Shown: positions 7,711 to 15,331 of the stretch, one piece after another
Layout of the letters: each line of letters opens with the position of its first letter
How positions within the stretch are numbered: position 1 is the stretch's first letter
Source of the DNA: Pullilachnospira_A gallistercoris
GTDB taxonomy: Bacteria; Bacillota; Clostridia; Lachnospirales; Lachnospiraceae
Assembly: GCA_018712125.1 (NCBI GenBank)
Contig: DVHM01000098.1
Span: 1 to 23,789, forward strand
Direction of reading: 5' to 3'
DNA: 23,789 bases
Program-made: the position numbers and the translations under genes
The notes under the pieces: model-generated
What the model saw: the letters and a program-made list of their open reading frames with translations, nothing else
Told to the model about the DNA's origin: nothing
Database searches by the model: none

Positions 7711-8352
7711 ATGAAATTTCAGAAGGAAATGCTGCTTCTGTACGCGGTAACGGACCGGGTCTGGACCGGGGAGAAGACGCTGTACGCGCAGGTGGAGGAA
7801 GTTTTGGAGGGCGGAGCCACCATGGTGCAGCTTCGGGAAAAGAAAATTTCCACAGAGGAACTGATCCGGGAGGCGGCCGGGATGCGGGAACTCTGCCACC
7901 GCTACGGGGCGCCCCTCATTGTCAACGACAATGTCGAGGCGGCGATAAAAAGCGGGGCCGACGGCGTTCACGTGGGGATGGAGGATATGCCGGTAAAGGA
8001 CATCCGCGCCATGGCCGGGAAGGATTTCATCATCGGCGCCACCGCCAAGACCGTGGAACAGGCGCAGGAGGCGGAGGCAGCCGGAGCGGATTATCTCGGT
8101 GTGGGAGCGGTGTTTCCCTCGCCGACCAAGAGGAACGCGATCCGCATTACCACCGAAGACCTGCGCAGGATCTGCGATGCCGTCTCCATTCCGGTGGTGG
8201 CCATCGGCGGGATTGGCCCGGAAAATATCGGCGAACTCGCCGGAGGCGGAATGGCCGGCGTGGCGGTGGTCTCCGCCCTTTTCGGGGCGGCGGATATCCG
8301 TGCGGCTGCCCGGGAATTGAAAAGAAGGTCGGAGGCGGTCACGGAAATGTGA
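7711..8352 (+). CDS. thiE: Thiamine-phosphate synthase ThiE
   Basis: ThiE joins HMP-pyrophosphate to thiazole phosphate to form thiamin phosphate. The product is 213 aa from ATG 7711, where GGGAG lies about 10 nt upstream. Motifs are Y-A-V-T-D, M-V-Q-L-R-E-K (residues 38-44), the V-N-D-N metal/pyrophosphate site (71-74), GADGVHVG, G-V-G-A-V-F-P-S-P-T-K and V-V-A-I-G-G-I. An upstream in-frame extension exists but starts inside tenI without family similarity. Thirty-four nt separate it from tenI and 43 nt from thiD. Confidence 0.94.
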   Translation: MKFQKEMLLLYAVTDRVWTGEKTLYAQVEEVLEGGATMVQLREKKISTEELIREAAGMRELCHRYGAPLIVNDNVEAAIKSGADGVHVGMEDMPVKDIRAMAGKDFIIGATAKTVEQAQEAEAAGADYLGVGAVFPSPTKRNAIRITTEDLRRICDAVSIPVVAIGGIGPENIGELAGGGMAGVAVVSALFGAADIRAAARELKRRSEAVTEM

Positions 8353-8395
8353 ACCGAAGGATTGGAATTTTTTGAAAGTGGAAAGGAGCGGCAGG

Positions 8396-9217
8396 ATGAA
8401 AAAAGTTTTGACTATCGCAGGATCGGACTCCAGCGGCGGAGCCGGAATACAGGCGGACATCAAGACCATGCTGGCGAACGGCGTGTACGCCATGAGCGCC
8501 GTGACGGCGCTGACAGCCCAGAACACCACGGGGGTTCGTGGAATACTGGAGGTTTCGCCGGAATTTCTGGCACAGCAGATCGACGCGGTCTTTGAGGATA
8601 TTTTTCCCGACGCGGTAAAGATCGGTATGGTGTCCTCCGAAGAACTGATCAGGACGATCGCGGAACGGCTGAGATTTTACGGGGCCGGAAATATTGTGGT
8701 GGACCCGGTCATGGTGGCTACCAGCGGCTCCCGCCTGATGAAAAGCGGAGCAGTGACGGCTCTGGAGCGGGAACTGTTTCCGCTGGCCACCCTGGTCACG
8801 CCGAACATCCCGGAGGCGGAAGTCCTCTCGGGAAAGTCGATATCCGGGCGGGAGAATCTGATTGAGGCGGCACGGAGCATCAGCGAGACGTACGGATGCG
8901 CAGTGCTGGTAAAGGGCGGTCATCTGGAGGAAGAGAGGGGGAAAGCTGATGACCTTCTTTACGCGGATGGCGTGTTCTGCTGGTTCGAGGGCCGTCGGAT
9001 TGACAACCCCAACACCCACGGCACGGGCTGCACTCTCTCCAGCGCTATCGCGGCGAATCTGGCAAAGGGGTACGGACTGGCGGAGGCGGTAAGCAGGGCG
9101 AAGGAGTATATTTCCGGGGCCCTGGGAGCCATGCTGGCTCTGGGCAGCGGCAGCGGTCCCATGGATCACGGATTCGACATGGAGAGCGAATTTACCGCGG
9201 GGCCGGAAAATCACTAG
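8396..9217 (+). CDS. thiD: Hydroxymethylpyrimidine / HMP-phosphate kinase ThiD
   Basis: ThiD phosphorylates HMP and then HMP-P to the pyrophosphate used by ThiE. The 273-aa ribokinase-like protein starts with M-K-K-V-L-T-I-A-G-S-D-S-S-G-G-A-G-I-Q-A. It continues with V-D-P-V-M-V-A-T-S-G, LVTPNIPEAE and the anion-hole motif T-H-G-T-G-C-T-L-S-S-A. ATG 8396 is preceded by AGGAG at a sensible distance. An in-frame TTG at 8372 would add eight residues before the conserved start, so I rejected it. It sits between thiE and thiC in the operon. Confidence 0.95.
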   Translation: MKKVLTIAGSDSSGGAGIQADIKTMLANGVYAMSAVTALTAQNTTGVRGILEVSPEFLAQQIDAVFEDIFPDAVKIGMVSSEELIRTIAERLRFYGAGNIVVDPVMVATSGSRLMKSGAVTALERELFPLATLVTPNIPEAEVLSGKSISGRENLIEAARSISETYGCAVLVKGGHLEEERGKADDLLYADGVFCWFEGRRIDNPNTHGTGCTLSSAIAANLAKGYGLAEAVSRAKEYISGALGAMLALGSGSGPMDHGFDMESEFTAGPENH

Positions 9218-9313
9218 GCCTGCGGGAAATCATGAAACTGGAAAATCATGAAGGGGAATATTGATAAGCAGGATACAGGGGAGTCAAAAACAGACAGAGG
9301 AAAGGAAAGAGGG

Positions 9314-10621
9314 ATGATGAGAACATACGCAACACAGATGGAGGCAGCGAGGAAAGGGATTGTGACGCCGGAGATGAAGGCGGTGGCGGAGAAGGAATAC
9401 CGCAGTGAGGAGGAGATCCGGGAGCTGGTGGCGAAGGGGCAGGTGGCGATCTGCGCGAACCGTCTGCACACCTGTATCGATCCCAACGGCGTGGGATCCA
9501 TGCTGCGCACCAAGATCAACGTGAACCTGGGTGTTTCCAGGGATTGCAAGGATTATGACGTGGAGATGCAGAAGGTCATGGCGGCGGTCAATATGGGGGC
9601 CGAGGCCATTATGGATCTGTCCTCCCACGGCGACACGCAGCCCTTCCGCCGGAAACTGACCAGCGAGTGTCCGGCTATGATCGGGACGGTACCGGTCTAT
9701 GACAGCGTGATCCACTATCAGCGGGATCTGGCCACGCTGACGGCGAAGGATTTCATCGATGTGATCCGTCTGCACGCTGAGGACGGCGTGGATTTCGTGA
9801 CGCTGCACTGTGGCATTACCAGAAAAACCATCGATCAGATCAAGAAACATAAGAGAAAGATGAACATTGTCTCCAGAGGCGGCTCCCTGGTCTTCGCCTG
9901 GATGAGCATGACGGGGGAGGAAAATCCTTTCTATGAATATTTTGATGAGATTCTGGATATCTGCCGGGAGTACGACGTGACCATTTCCCTGGGCGATGCC
10001 TGCCGGCCCGGATGTCTGGCCGACGGCAGCGACGTCTGCCAGATTGAGGAGCTGGTGCGGTTAGGGGAACTTACAAAGCGGGCCTGGGAAAAGGATGTGC
10101 AGGTTATGGTGGAGGGACCGGGCCATATGCCCATGGACCAGATCGCCGCCAACATGAAGCTGCAGCAGACCATCTGTATGGGAGCGCCTTTCTATGTGCT
10201 CGGGCCGATTGTGACGGACATCGCACCGGGCTACGATCACATTACCTCGGCTATCGGCGGAGCCATCGCGGCGGCCAACGGCGCGGCCTTCCTCTGTTAT
10301 GTGACACCGGCGGAGCATCTGGCGCTGCCAAATGTGGAGGATGTGAAGCAGGGCATCATCGCCTCGAAGATCGCTGCCCACGCGGCGGATATCGCGAAGA
10401 AGGTTCCCCACGCCCGGGACGCAGACGACGCCATGGCTGATGCCAGAAGAGAATTTGACTGGGAGAAGCAGTGGGAGTGTTCCATCAACCCGGAGACGGC
10501 AAAGGCCATCCGGGAGGATCGCAAGCCCGAGCAGGAGGACAGCTGCTCCATGTGCGGCAAGTTCTGTGCGGTAAGAAGCATGAACAAGGCGCTGAATGGG
10601 GAGTATATTGATATTTTGTAA
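9314..10621 (+). CDS. thiC: Phosphomethylpyrimidine synthase ThiC
   Basis: ThiC rearranges aminoimidazole ribotide to HMP-phosphate with a SAM radical. The product is 435 aa, the shorter ThiC form without the long N-terminal domain. Typical blocks are LRTKINVNLGVSRD, MDLSSHGD, VTLHCGITRK, SRGGSLVFAWM, V-E-G-P-G-H-M-P-M-D-Q and L-G-P-I-V-T-D-I-A-P-G-Y-D-H-I. The C-terminal cluster motif is C411-x2-C414-x3-C418 (CSMCGKFC), one residue shorter than the CX2CX4C of many ThiCs. The start is either of two adjacent ATGs (9314 or 9317) after GGAAAGAGGG. It is the last gene of the operon, 96 nt after thiD with no riboswitch of its own. Confidence 0.96.
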   Translation: MMRTYATQMEAARKGIVTPEMKAVAEKEYRSEEEIRELVAKGQVAICANRLHTCIDPNGVGSMLRTKINVNLGVSRDCKDYDVEMQKVMAAVNMGAEAIMDLSSHGDTQPFRRKLTSECPAMIGTVPVYDSVIHYQRDLATLTAKDFIDVIRLHAEDGVDFVTLHCGITRKTIDQIKKHKRKMNIVSRGGSLVFAWMSMTGEENPFYEYFDEILDICREYDVTISLGDACRPGCLADGSDVCQIEELVRLGELTKRAWEKDVQVMVEGPGHMPMDQIAANMKLQQTICMGAPFYVLGPIVTDIAPGYDHITSAIGGAIAAANGAAFLCYVTPAEHLALPNVEDVKQGIIASKIAAHAADIAKKVPHARDADDAMADARREFDWEKQWECSINPETAKAIREDRKPEQEDSCSMCGKFCAVRSMNKALNGEYIDIL

Positions 10622-10625
10622 AGGA

Positions 10626-10660
10626 ACAGGAAAGAGATCAGAAAAAAGACATTTTCCTGT
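10626..10660 (+). terminator. Weak hairpin after thiC, possible operon end
   Basis: ACAGGAAA (10626-10633) is perfectly complementary to TTTCCTGT (10653-10660) with a 19-nt loop, 5 nt after the thiC stop. The following T run is poor, so it could be an inefficient terminator or an mRNA 3'-end stabiliser. Confidence 0.4.
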
Positions 10661-10671
10661 CAGTTTATTGC

Positions 10672-10700
10672 TTTACCATAAAGTCCGATTCAGGTAAAAT
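10672..10700 (+). promoter_or_regulatory. Probable promoter of the DUF4867-like gene
   Basis: TTTACC (10672-10677, 4 of 6 consensus) and TAAAAT (10695-10700, 5 of 6) are separated by 17 bp. They lie 31 nt before the start codon, and a strong AGGAGGAGG ribosome site follows. Confidence 0.5.
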
Positions 10701-10731
10701 AAATAGAAAAAGCAGGAGGAGGTATTTACCA

Positions 10732-11379
10732 ATGAGCATGAAAATTTATTCTGTGTATGACCCGGAATTTAAGGAGTACGGAAGGGTTGTAGATGGCTAC
10801 GACTACGCGGAGCTTTTAAAGAAGCTGGACGAGGTCAGCCCCTGCCCCGAGGACGGCACCGTGTATGTGCCCGGAGACGAGGCGCTGGAGGCCCTTCCCA
10901 TCAAGCAGATCTTTCAGGACAACCTTTACGGCGGCATGCCGATCCAGATCGGCTACTGCAACGGCCACAACACGAAGCTGAACTGCCTGGAGTATCACAG
11001 AGACAGCGAGATCAACGTGCCGGCCGCCAACGACGCGATTTTCCTTCTGGCAAAACAGCAGGAGATTGTGGATGGAAAGATTGACACTTCCAAAGTGAAG
11101 GCGTTCCGCTGCCCTGCAGGCACCGGTATTGAGGTTTATGCTACGACGCTGCACTATGCGCCCTGCAGCGCCAAGAAGGGCCAGGGATTCCGGGTTATCG
11201 TGGTACTCCCGAAGGGAACCAACACCGACAAGCCTGAGATTCAGGTTCTGAACACGGAGGACGCGTGGATAACCGCTCGCAACAAATGGCTTCTGGCGCA
11301 TCCGGATGCAGACGAGGCGAAGCAGGGAGCCTATGTGGGTATTACCGGCGAGAATATTGATATCGCCGACTGCATCTGA
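10732..11379 (+). CDS. DUF4867-like protein, probable cupin-type fold
   Basis: This 215-aa soluble protein has no signal or membrane segment. I associate it with the DUF4867 family common in Lachnospiraceae, whose function I do not know. The order of motifs recalls ureidoglycolate-lyase-type cupins: P-E-F-K-E-Y-G-R-V-V near residue 10, C-L-E-Y-H-R-D-S-E-I-N-V near 84, then V-K-A-F-R-C-P-A-G-T-G-I-E-V-Y and L-H-Y-A-P-C. His and Glu residues in those strands could bind metal. ATG 10732 follows AGGAGGAGG at 6-7 nt; the next ATG (10738) is possible but closer to the motif. It has its own promoter, so a thiamin role is not implied. Substrate and role are unassigned. Confidence 0.75.
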   Translation: MSMKIYSVYDPEFKEYGRVVDGYDYAELLKKLDEVSPCPEDGTVYVPGDEALEALPIKQIFQDNLYGGMPIQIGYCNGHNTKLNCLEYHRDSEINVPAANDAIFLLAKQQEIVDGKIDTSKVKAFRCPAGTGIEVYATTLHYAPCSAKKGQGFRVIVVLPKGTNTDKPEIQVLNTEDAWITARNKWLLAHPDADEAKQGAYVGITGENIDIADCI

Positions 11380-11437
11380 GAAAAGACAAATTATCAAATT
11401 TAATATCAAATATTTAAATCCTGGGGAATCAGTCCTA

Positions 11438-11446
11438 TGTTATACT
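11438..11446 (+). promoter_or_regulatory. Extended -10 promoter of the SGNH lipoprotein gene
   Basis: TGTTATACT is a TGn-TATACT extended -10 element, 27 nt before ATG 11474. No good -35 hexamer is seen at 16-18 bp, as often for extended -10 promoters. The upstream 40 bp are A/T rich. The same nine bases recur upstream of the GH2 gene and the phospholipase-like gene. Confidence 0.55.
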
Positions 11447-11473
11447 TCTCTCAGAAAAGGAGGAGAAGTGCTT

Positions 11474-12883
11474 ATGATAACACGGAAACTGAAAAGTGTC
11501 TGCCTTGCGATGGCAACCGTAATGACACTGACATCCCTGGGATTTTTTGGATGTGGGGCTAACGATGAGGCTTATCAACTGGAACAGGTGGAGCCGGTGG
11601 AGAAAAACGAACTGACAGGACTTCGGATTGCATATCTGGGTTCTTCTGTATTCCAGGGAACAGAGAATAACGATGTATCTTTTATAGAATATATCGCTAA
11701 ACGTAATGAGGGGACATATATAAAGGACACGGTTCCGGATTCTACTATGGCTGACACGGGAGAAGACTCATATATTCCGAGATTGCTGGAGATGGATCCG
11801 AAGGAGGATATTGATATTTTTGTATGTGAACTTCCCTGGGCCGATGTGAATGAGGATGTTGAGCCTGGACAGGTAAGTGAGACAGAGGATTTAGAGAGTC
11901 TGGATACCACAACGACGATTGGGGCCATGGAGTATATTGCCGGATATGTGAGGCAGACATGGAATTGTCCGGTTATGTTTTTCACCAGTCCGAAATATGA
12001 AAATAATGATAAATATGGTGCCCTTGTGCAGGCAGTATGGCAGATGAAGGATAAGTGGGGGGCTAACCGGGCATGCGCATGGTTTTTGCTGAATACAGAC
12101 ATCGATGAAATTGATGAATATATGGCAGACAGTGAGCATCCTACTGGCAAGGGATATTTGGAATGGCTGACACCCTTCGTAGAAGAGAAACTGGTGGAGA
12201 CATGGAGATTACGCGTGAATATTGTGCCAGAGTATCAGCCGGAGAACGTGGCAAAAAATGCTCCCAATATTTTGACCGGGAAAAATATTGCCTATCTTGG
12301 ATCTTCAGTAACGTTTGGATCGGCAAGTGAGGGGATTTCTTTTGCAGATTATATTGCGGCGCGGAACGATACCAGTTATATAAAAGAAGCGGTTCCGGGG
12401 ACAACGTTGGTAGATAATGGAGAACAATCTTATATTCAGAGAATGATCAATAACATTAGCCCCGATGAACAGGTGGATCTGTTTGTATGCCAACTTTCCA
12501 CAAACGATGCGTCTGCCGGGAATCCGATGGGAGAGATCAGCGATTCTCAAAATCTGGAAGACTTTAATACAGGTACAATTATTGGTGCGTTGGAATATAT
12601 CCTTACATATGTAAAGCAGACATGGGATTGCCCTATCATGTTCTATACCGGCACAAAATATGACAGTGAAGCGTACGGACAGATGGTAGAAGCATTAAAA
12701 CAATTACAGGGGAAATATGAATTCGGTATTATTGACATGTGGGATGATCTGGATGCAGATATATCGGAATATGACGAGTATATGTCTGATGGAATCCACC
12801 CCAACCGGAAGGGGTATTTGGAATGGTGGACTCCTTTCATGGAAGAAAAAATGATAGAATATCTGACACAGGAAGGACAATAA
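11474..12883 (+). CDS. Putative lipoprotein with two tandem SGNH/GDSL-hydrolase domains, the first degenerate
   Basis: This 469-aa protein would be exported. It has a basic start, a hydrophobic stretch and Cys27 in F-F-G-C, a weak lipobox. Domain 1 (about 50-240) and domain 2 (about 270-465) are clear internal duplicates. Both have A-Y-L-G-S-S-V (nucleophiles Ser58 and Ser278), E-Y-I/Y-I-A-x-R-N, the Q-T-W-x-C-P-x-M-F strand and D-x-x-H-P (Asp219/His222, Asp439/His442) followed by K-G-Y-L-E-W. Domain 2 keeps the oxyanion-hole Gly309 and Asn344 (S-T-N-D). In domain 1 these are Asp89 and Ala123, so it is probably inactive and may bind ligand. The family includes esterases and acetyl-xylan esterases, but the substrate is unknown. 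Codon use looks more A/T rich than in its neighbours. ATG 11474 follows AGGAGG. The GH2 gene lies downstream with its own promoter. Confidence 0.85.
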   Translation: MITRKLKSVCLAMATVMTLTSLGFFGCGANDEAYQLEQVEPVEKNELTGLRIAYLGSSVFQGTENNDVSFIEYIAKRNEGTYIKDTVPDSTMADTGEDSYIPRLLEMDPKEDIDIFVCELPWADVNEDVEPGQVSETEDLESLDTTTTIGAMEYIAGYVRQTWNCPVMFFTSPKYENNDKYGALVQAVWQMKDKWGANRACAWFLLNTDIDEIDEYMADSEHPTGKGYLEWLTPFVEEKLVETWRLRVNIVPEYQPENVAKNAPNILTGKNIAYLGSSVTFGSASEGISFADYIAARNDTSYIKEAVPGTTLVDNGEQSYIQRMINNISPDEQVDLFVCQLSTNDASAGNPMGEISDSQNLEDFNTGTIIGALEYILTYVKQTWDCPIMFYTGTKYDSEAYGQMVEALKQLQGKYEFGIIDMWDDLDADISEYDEYMSDGIHPNRKGYLEWWTPFMEEKMIEYLTQEGQ

Positions 12884-12928
12884 ACAGACGGAAACACAAA
12901 TTATGTGAAACTTCTGGAAAAAAGCTGT

Positions 12929-12936
12929 GTTATACT
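12929..12936 (+). promoter_or_regulatory. Extended -10 promoter of the GH2 gene
   Basis: GTGTTATACT contains a TGn-TATACT extended -10 element, with TATACT at 12931-12936. It is 43 nt before ATG 12980. No convincing -35 hexamer was found. An operator-like inverted repeat begins 4 nt downstream. Confidence 0.55.
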
Positions 12937-12940
12937 TTTC

Positions 12941-12966
12941 CACAATGAGTGGCTACTATCGTTGTG
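12941..12966. promoter_or_regulatory. Operator-like inverted repeat in the GH2 leader
   Basis: CACAATGA (12941-12948) and TCGTTGTG (12959-12966) are complementary at 7 of 8 positions around a 10-bp spacer, just downstream of the -10 box. The position would suit a repressor site or a small 5' UTR hairpin. No regulator gene is nearby, so this rests on position and symmetry only. Confidence 0.35.
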
Positions 12967-12979
12967 AAGGGAGGAACAC

Positions 12980-15199
12980 ATGAGAAACATTACATTATTC
13001 AACGATAACTGGAAATTTCAGCTTGAGGGGAAGGAGCCGGAAACGGTGCAGATCCCCCATACATGGAACGCGGTAGACGGTCAGGACGGTGGAGACGACT
13101 ATTTCCGCGGAAAGGGCGTTTATGAGAAGACCTTTGCGAAGCCGGAGCTTGCTGAGGGACAGCGGCTTTACGTGGAGTTCCGCGGCGTGAACTCCTCCGC
13201 TGAGGTAAAGTTAAACGGTAAGACCGTGGCGACCCACGACGGCGGATATTCCACCTTCCGGGCGGATCTGACCGACGGGCTGGCGGAGGAGAATGTGCTG
13301 ACGGTCATCGCGGACAACGGCAAGAACGATCATGTATATCCCCAGAGAGCGGATTTTACATTCTACGGCGGCATCTACCGTGACGTGTATCTGATTACCG
13401 TGGAGGCGGCCCATTTCGATCTGGATTATTATGGAGGAAACGGTTTCCAGATCACGCCTCAGGTGGATGGCCGTCACGCGGACGTGAAACTGCAGGCTTA
13501 CGTGACCGGAAAGGCGGACACGGTAACCTTTCAGATCCCGGGTGTCGGGGAGGCATCTGTGCCGGTATCCTATGACAGCGAGGGCAAGGGTTACGCGGAG
13601 ACTGTCATCAGCATCGACCATGTACATCTCTGGGATGGCCTGGACGATCCCTACTGCTATGACGCCAGCGCGGAGCTTTACTGCGGCGGCGAGAAGGTGG
13701 ATCAGGTGGATTCCTGGTTCGGATGCCGGACCTACCGCTTCGACCCGGAGAAGGGATTTTTCCTGAACGGAAGAAGTTATCCGCTGCACGGCGTATCCCG
13801 TCATCAGGACCGCAGAGGCGTGGGCAATGCGCTGACCAGGGAGATGCACGAGGAGGATATGGACATCATCCTCTCTATGGGAACCAACGCGATCCGTCTG
13901 GCCCACTATCAGCACGATCAGTATTTCTATGAGCTCTGCGACCGGAAAGGCCTGGTTGCCTGGGCGGAGATCCCCTACATCTCCATGCATATGCCCAAGG
14001 GCCGCCAGAATACCATCGATCAGATGACGGAGCTGATCACACAGAATTATAACCATCCCTCCATCATCTGCTGGGCGCTGTCCAACGAGATTACCCTGAC
14101 CGGTGTGACCGACGACCTGATGGAGAACCATGTGATCCTGAACGATCTGGCCCACAAGATGGATCCCACCAGAGTGACCACCATGGCCAACCTGTTTATG
14201 CTGGAGACGGATTCCCCGCTGATCGATGTGCCGGATATCCGTTCCTACAACCTGTACTACGGCTGGTACGTTGGCGAGCTGGAGCAGAACGATGAGTTCT
14301 TCGATGAGTTCCATGCGAAATACCCGGATAAGATCATCGGTCTGTCCGAGTACGGCGCTGACACCCACTATACGATTCAGAACCCCAACCCGGTAAAGGG
14401 CGATTACTCCGAGCAGTATCAGGCCGTTTACCATGAGCATATGCTGCAGATGTTCTCCGAGCGGCCCTATCTGTGGTCCACGTTCGTTTGGAACATGTTT
14501 GACTTCGCGGCAGATGCCCGCGAGGAGGCAGGGGACAACGGCGTCAATCACAAGGGACTGGTTTCCTTCGACCGGAAAGTCAGAAAGGATGCCTTCTATA
14601 TCTATAAGGCATGGTGGAGCAAGGAGCCCTTCGTTCATGTATGCGGCAGCCGCTATGTGGACCGGGTGGAGGATGAGACCGAGATCAAGGTATACTCCAA
14701 CCAGCCGAAGGTGGCCCTCTATGTAAACGGAGCCCTGGTGGAGGAGAAGGAAGGAGAGCACATTTTCATCTTCCATATCCCCAATGTGGGAGAGCAGACC
14801 ATCACGGCGAAGGCGGGAGAGCTTTCCGACGAGATCGCCATCCGCAAGGTGGATACGCCGAACCCGGATTACGCCTTCAAGGAGCAGACCTCTGTAAAGA
14901 ACTGGTTCGAGGAGGAGGGAATGGAAGTGATCCCCGGCTACTATTCCATCAAGGATACCCTGGGCGATATTTCCAAATCTCCGGAGGGGGCTGCATTCGT
15001 TGAGCAGATGCAGGCAAATCTGGCACAGAATTCCTCTATGGCATCCATGGCGGAAGGCGTGGTTATCACAGATCAGATCCGCCAGATGATGCAGCGCTTT
15101 ACTGTGGAAAATCTTCTGAAGCAGGCGGGGGATATCGATCCGCAGATGGTAATTGCCATCAACAAACAGTTGAACAAGATCAAAAAACCGGAGGAGTAA
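12980..15199 (+). CDS. Glycoside hydrolase family 2 beta-galactosidase (or related beta-glycosidase), cytoplasmic
   Basis: This 739-aa protein has the GH2 order. A jelly-roll sugar-binding domain occupies about 1-140 (IPHTWNA, the Y-G-G-I-Y-R-D-V at 129-136). An immunoglobulin-like domain follows to about 255, then a TIM barrel from about 256 (G-V-S-R-H-Q-D). The acid/base is Glu370 in A-L-S-N-E and the nucleophile is Glu457 in G-L-S-E-Y-G-A-D. No signal peptide is present, so the substrate must be imported. The last 110 or so residues form a mostly helical tail seen, as I recall, in other Firmicutes GH2 proteins. Beta-galactosidase is the best guess, with beta-glucuronidase or another GH2 activity possible. 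ATG 12980 follows GGGAGG. It is preceded by an extended -10 promoter and inverted repeat, suggesting sugar-responsive control, but no transporter or regulator lies adjacent. Confidence 0.9.
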   Translation: MRNITLFNDNWKFQLEGKEPETVQIPHTWNAVDGQDGGDDYFRGKGVYEKTFAKPELAEGQRLYVEFRGVNSSAEVKLNGKTVATHDGGYSTFRADLTDGLAEENVLTVIADNGKNDHVYPQRADFTFYGGIYRDVYLITVEAAHFDLDYYGGNGFQITPQVDGRHADVKLQAYVTGKADTVTFQIPGVGEASVPVSYDSEGKGYAETVISIDHVHLWDGLDDPYCYDASAELYCGGEKVDQVDSWFGCRTYRFDPEKGFFLNGRSYPLHGVSRHQDRRGVGNALTREMHEEDMDIILSMGTNAIRLAHYQHDQYFYELCDRKGLVAWAEIPYISMHMPKGRQNTIDQMTELITQNYNHPSIICWALSNEITLTGVTDDLMENHVILNDLAHKMDPTRVTTMANLFMLETDSPLIDVPDIRSYNLYYGWYVGELEQNDEFFDEFHAKYPDKIIGLSEYGADTHYTIQNPNPVKGDYSEQYQAVYHEHMLQMFSERPYLWSTFVWNMFDFAADAREEAGDNGVNHKGLVSFDRKVRKDAFYIYKAWWSKEPFVHVCGSRYVDRVEDETEIKVYSNQPKVALYVNGALVEEKEGEHIFIFHIPNVGEQTITAKAGELSDEIAIRKVDTPNPDYAFKEQTSVKNWFEEEGMEVIPGYYSIKDTLGDISKSPEGAAFVEQMQANLAQNSSMASMAEGVVITDQIRQMMQRFTVENLLKQAGDIDPQMVIAINKQLNKIKKPEE

Positions 15200-15222
15200 C
15201 ATCCTTTCTCACATCGTGTTAT

Positions 15223-15241
15223 CCTCCCCTGTGTGGGGAGG
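15223..15241. terminator. GC-rich hairpin after the GH2 gene
   Basis: CCTCCCC (15223-15229) pairs perfectly with GGGGAGG (15235-15241) around the 5-nt loop TGTGT, 23 nt after the GH2 stop. No T run follows. It may end or stabilise the transcript together with the second hairpin at 15259-15293. Confidence 0.4.
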
Positions 15242-15258
15242 GAAGAGAGACCGGAAAG

Positions 15259-15293
15259 AAACCCGGCGCCCTTGCCAAGAGGACGCCGGGTTT
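15259..15293 (+). terminator. Terminator-like hairpin overlapping the nfeD promoter
   Basis: AAACCCGGCG (15259-15268) is perfectly complementary to CGCCGGGTTT (15284-15293) with a 15-nt loop, followed by GTTATAAT rather than a pure T run. It should at least slow or stop readthrough from the GH2 gene. The same bases hold the -35, spacer and -10 of the next promoter. Confidence 0.6.
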
Positions 15294-15301
15294 GTTATAA
15301 T
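15272..15301 (+). promoter_or_regulatory. Strong consensus promoter for nfeD-like gene, embedded in the hairpin
   Basis: TTGCCA (15272-15277, 5 of 6) and TATAAT (15296-15301, 6 of 6) are 18 bp apart, with an added extended -10 TGT at 15293-15295. The start codon at 15332 is 30 nt beyond. The -35 lies in the loop of the preceding terminator-like hairpin. Confidence 0.7.
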
Positions 15302-15331
15302 GAAAAAAAGCGAAAACGGGAGGAAGAGGCT

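Noticed and set aside
9218..9313. Second TPP riboswitch before thiC
   Set aside because: The gap has none of the CTGAGA, ACCTGAT or GCGTAGGG elements and is only 96 nt.
13211..15202. 663-aa minus-strand open frame opposite the GH2 gene
   Set aside because: It is a mirror frame of a real beta-galactosidase with all catalytic residues; its composition is unnatural and no ribosome binding site is seen.
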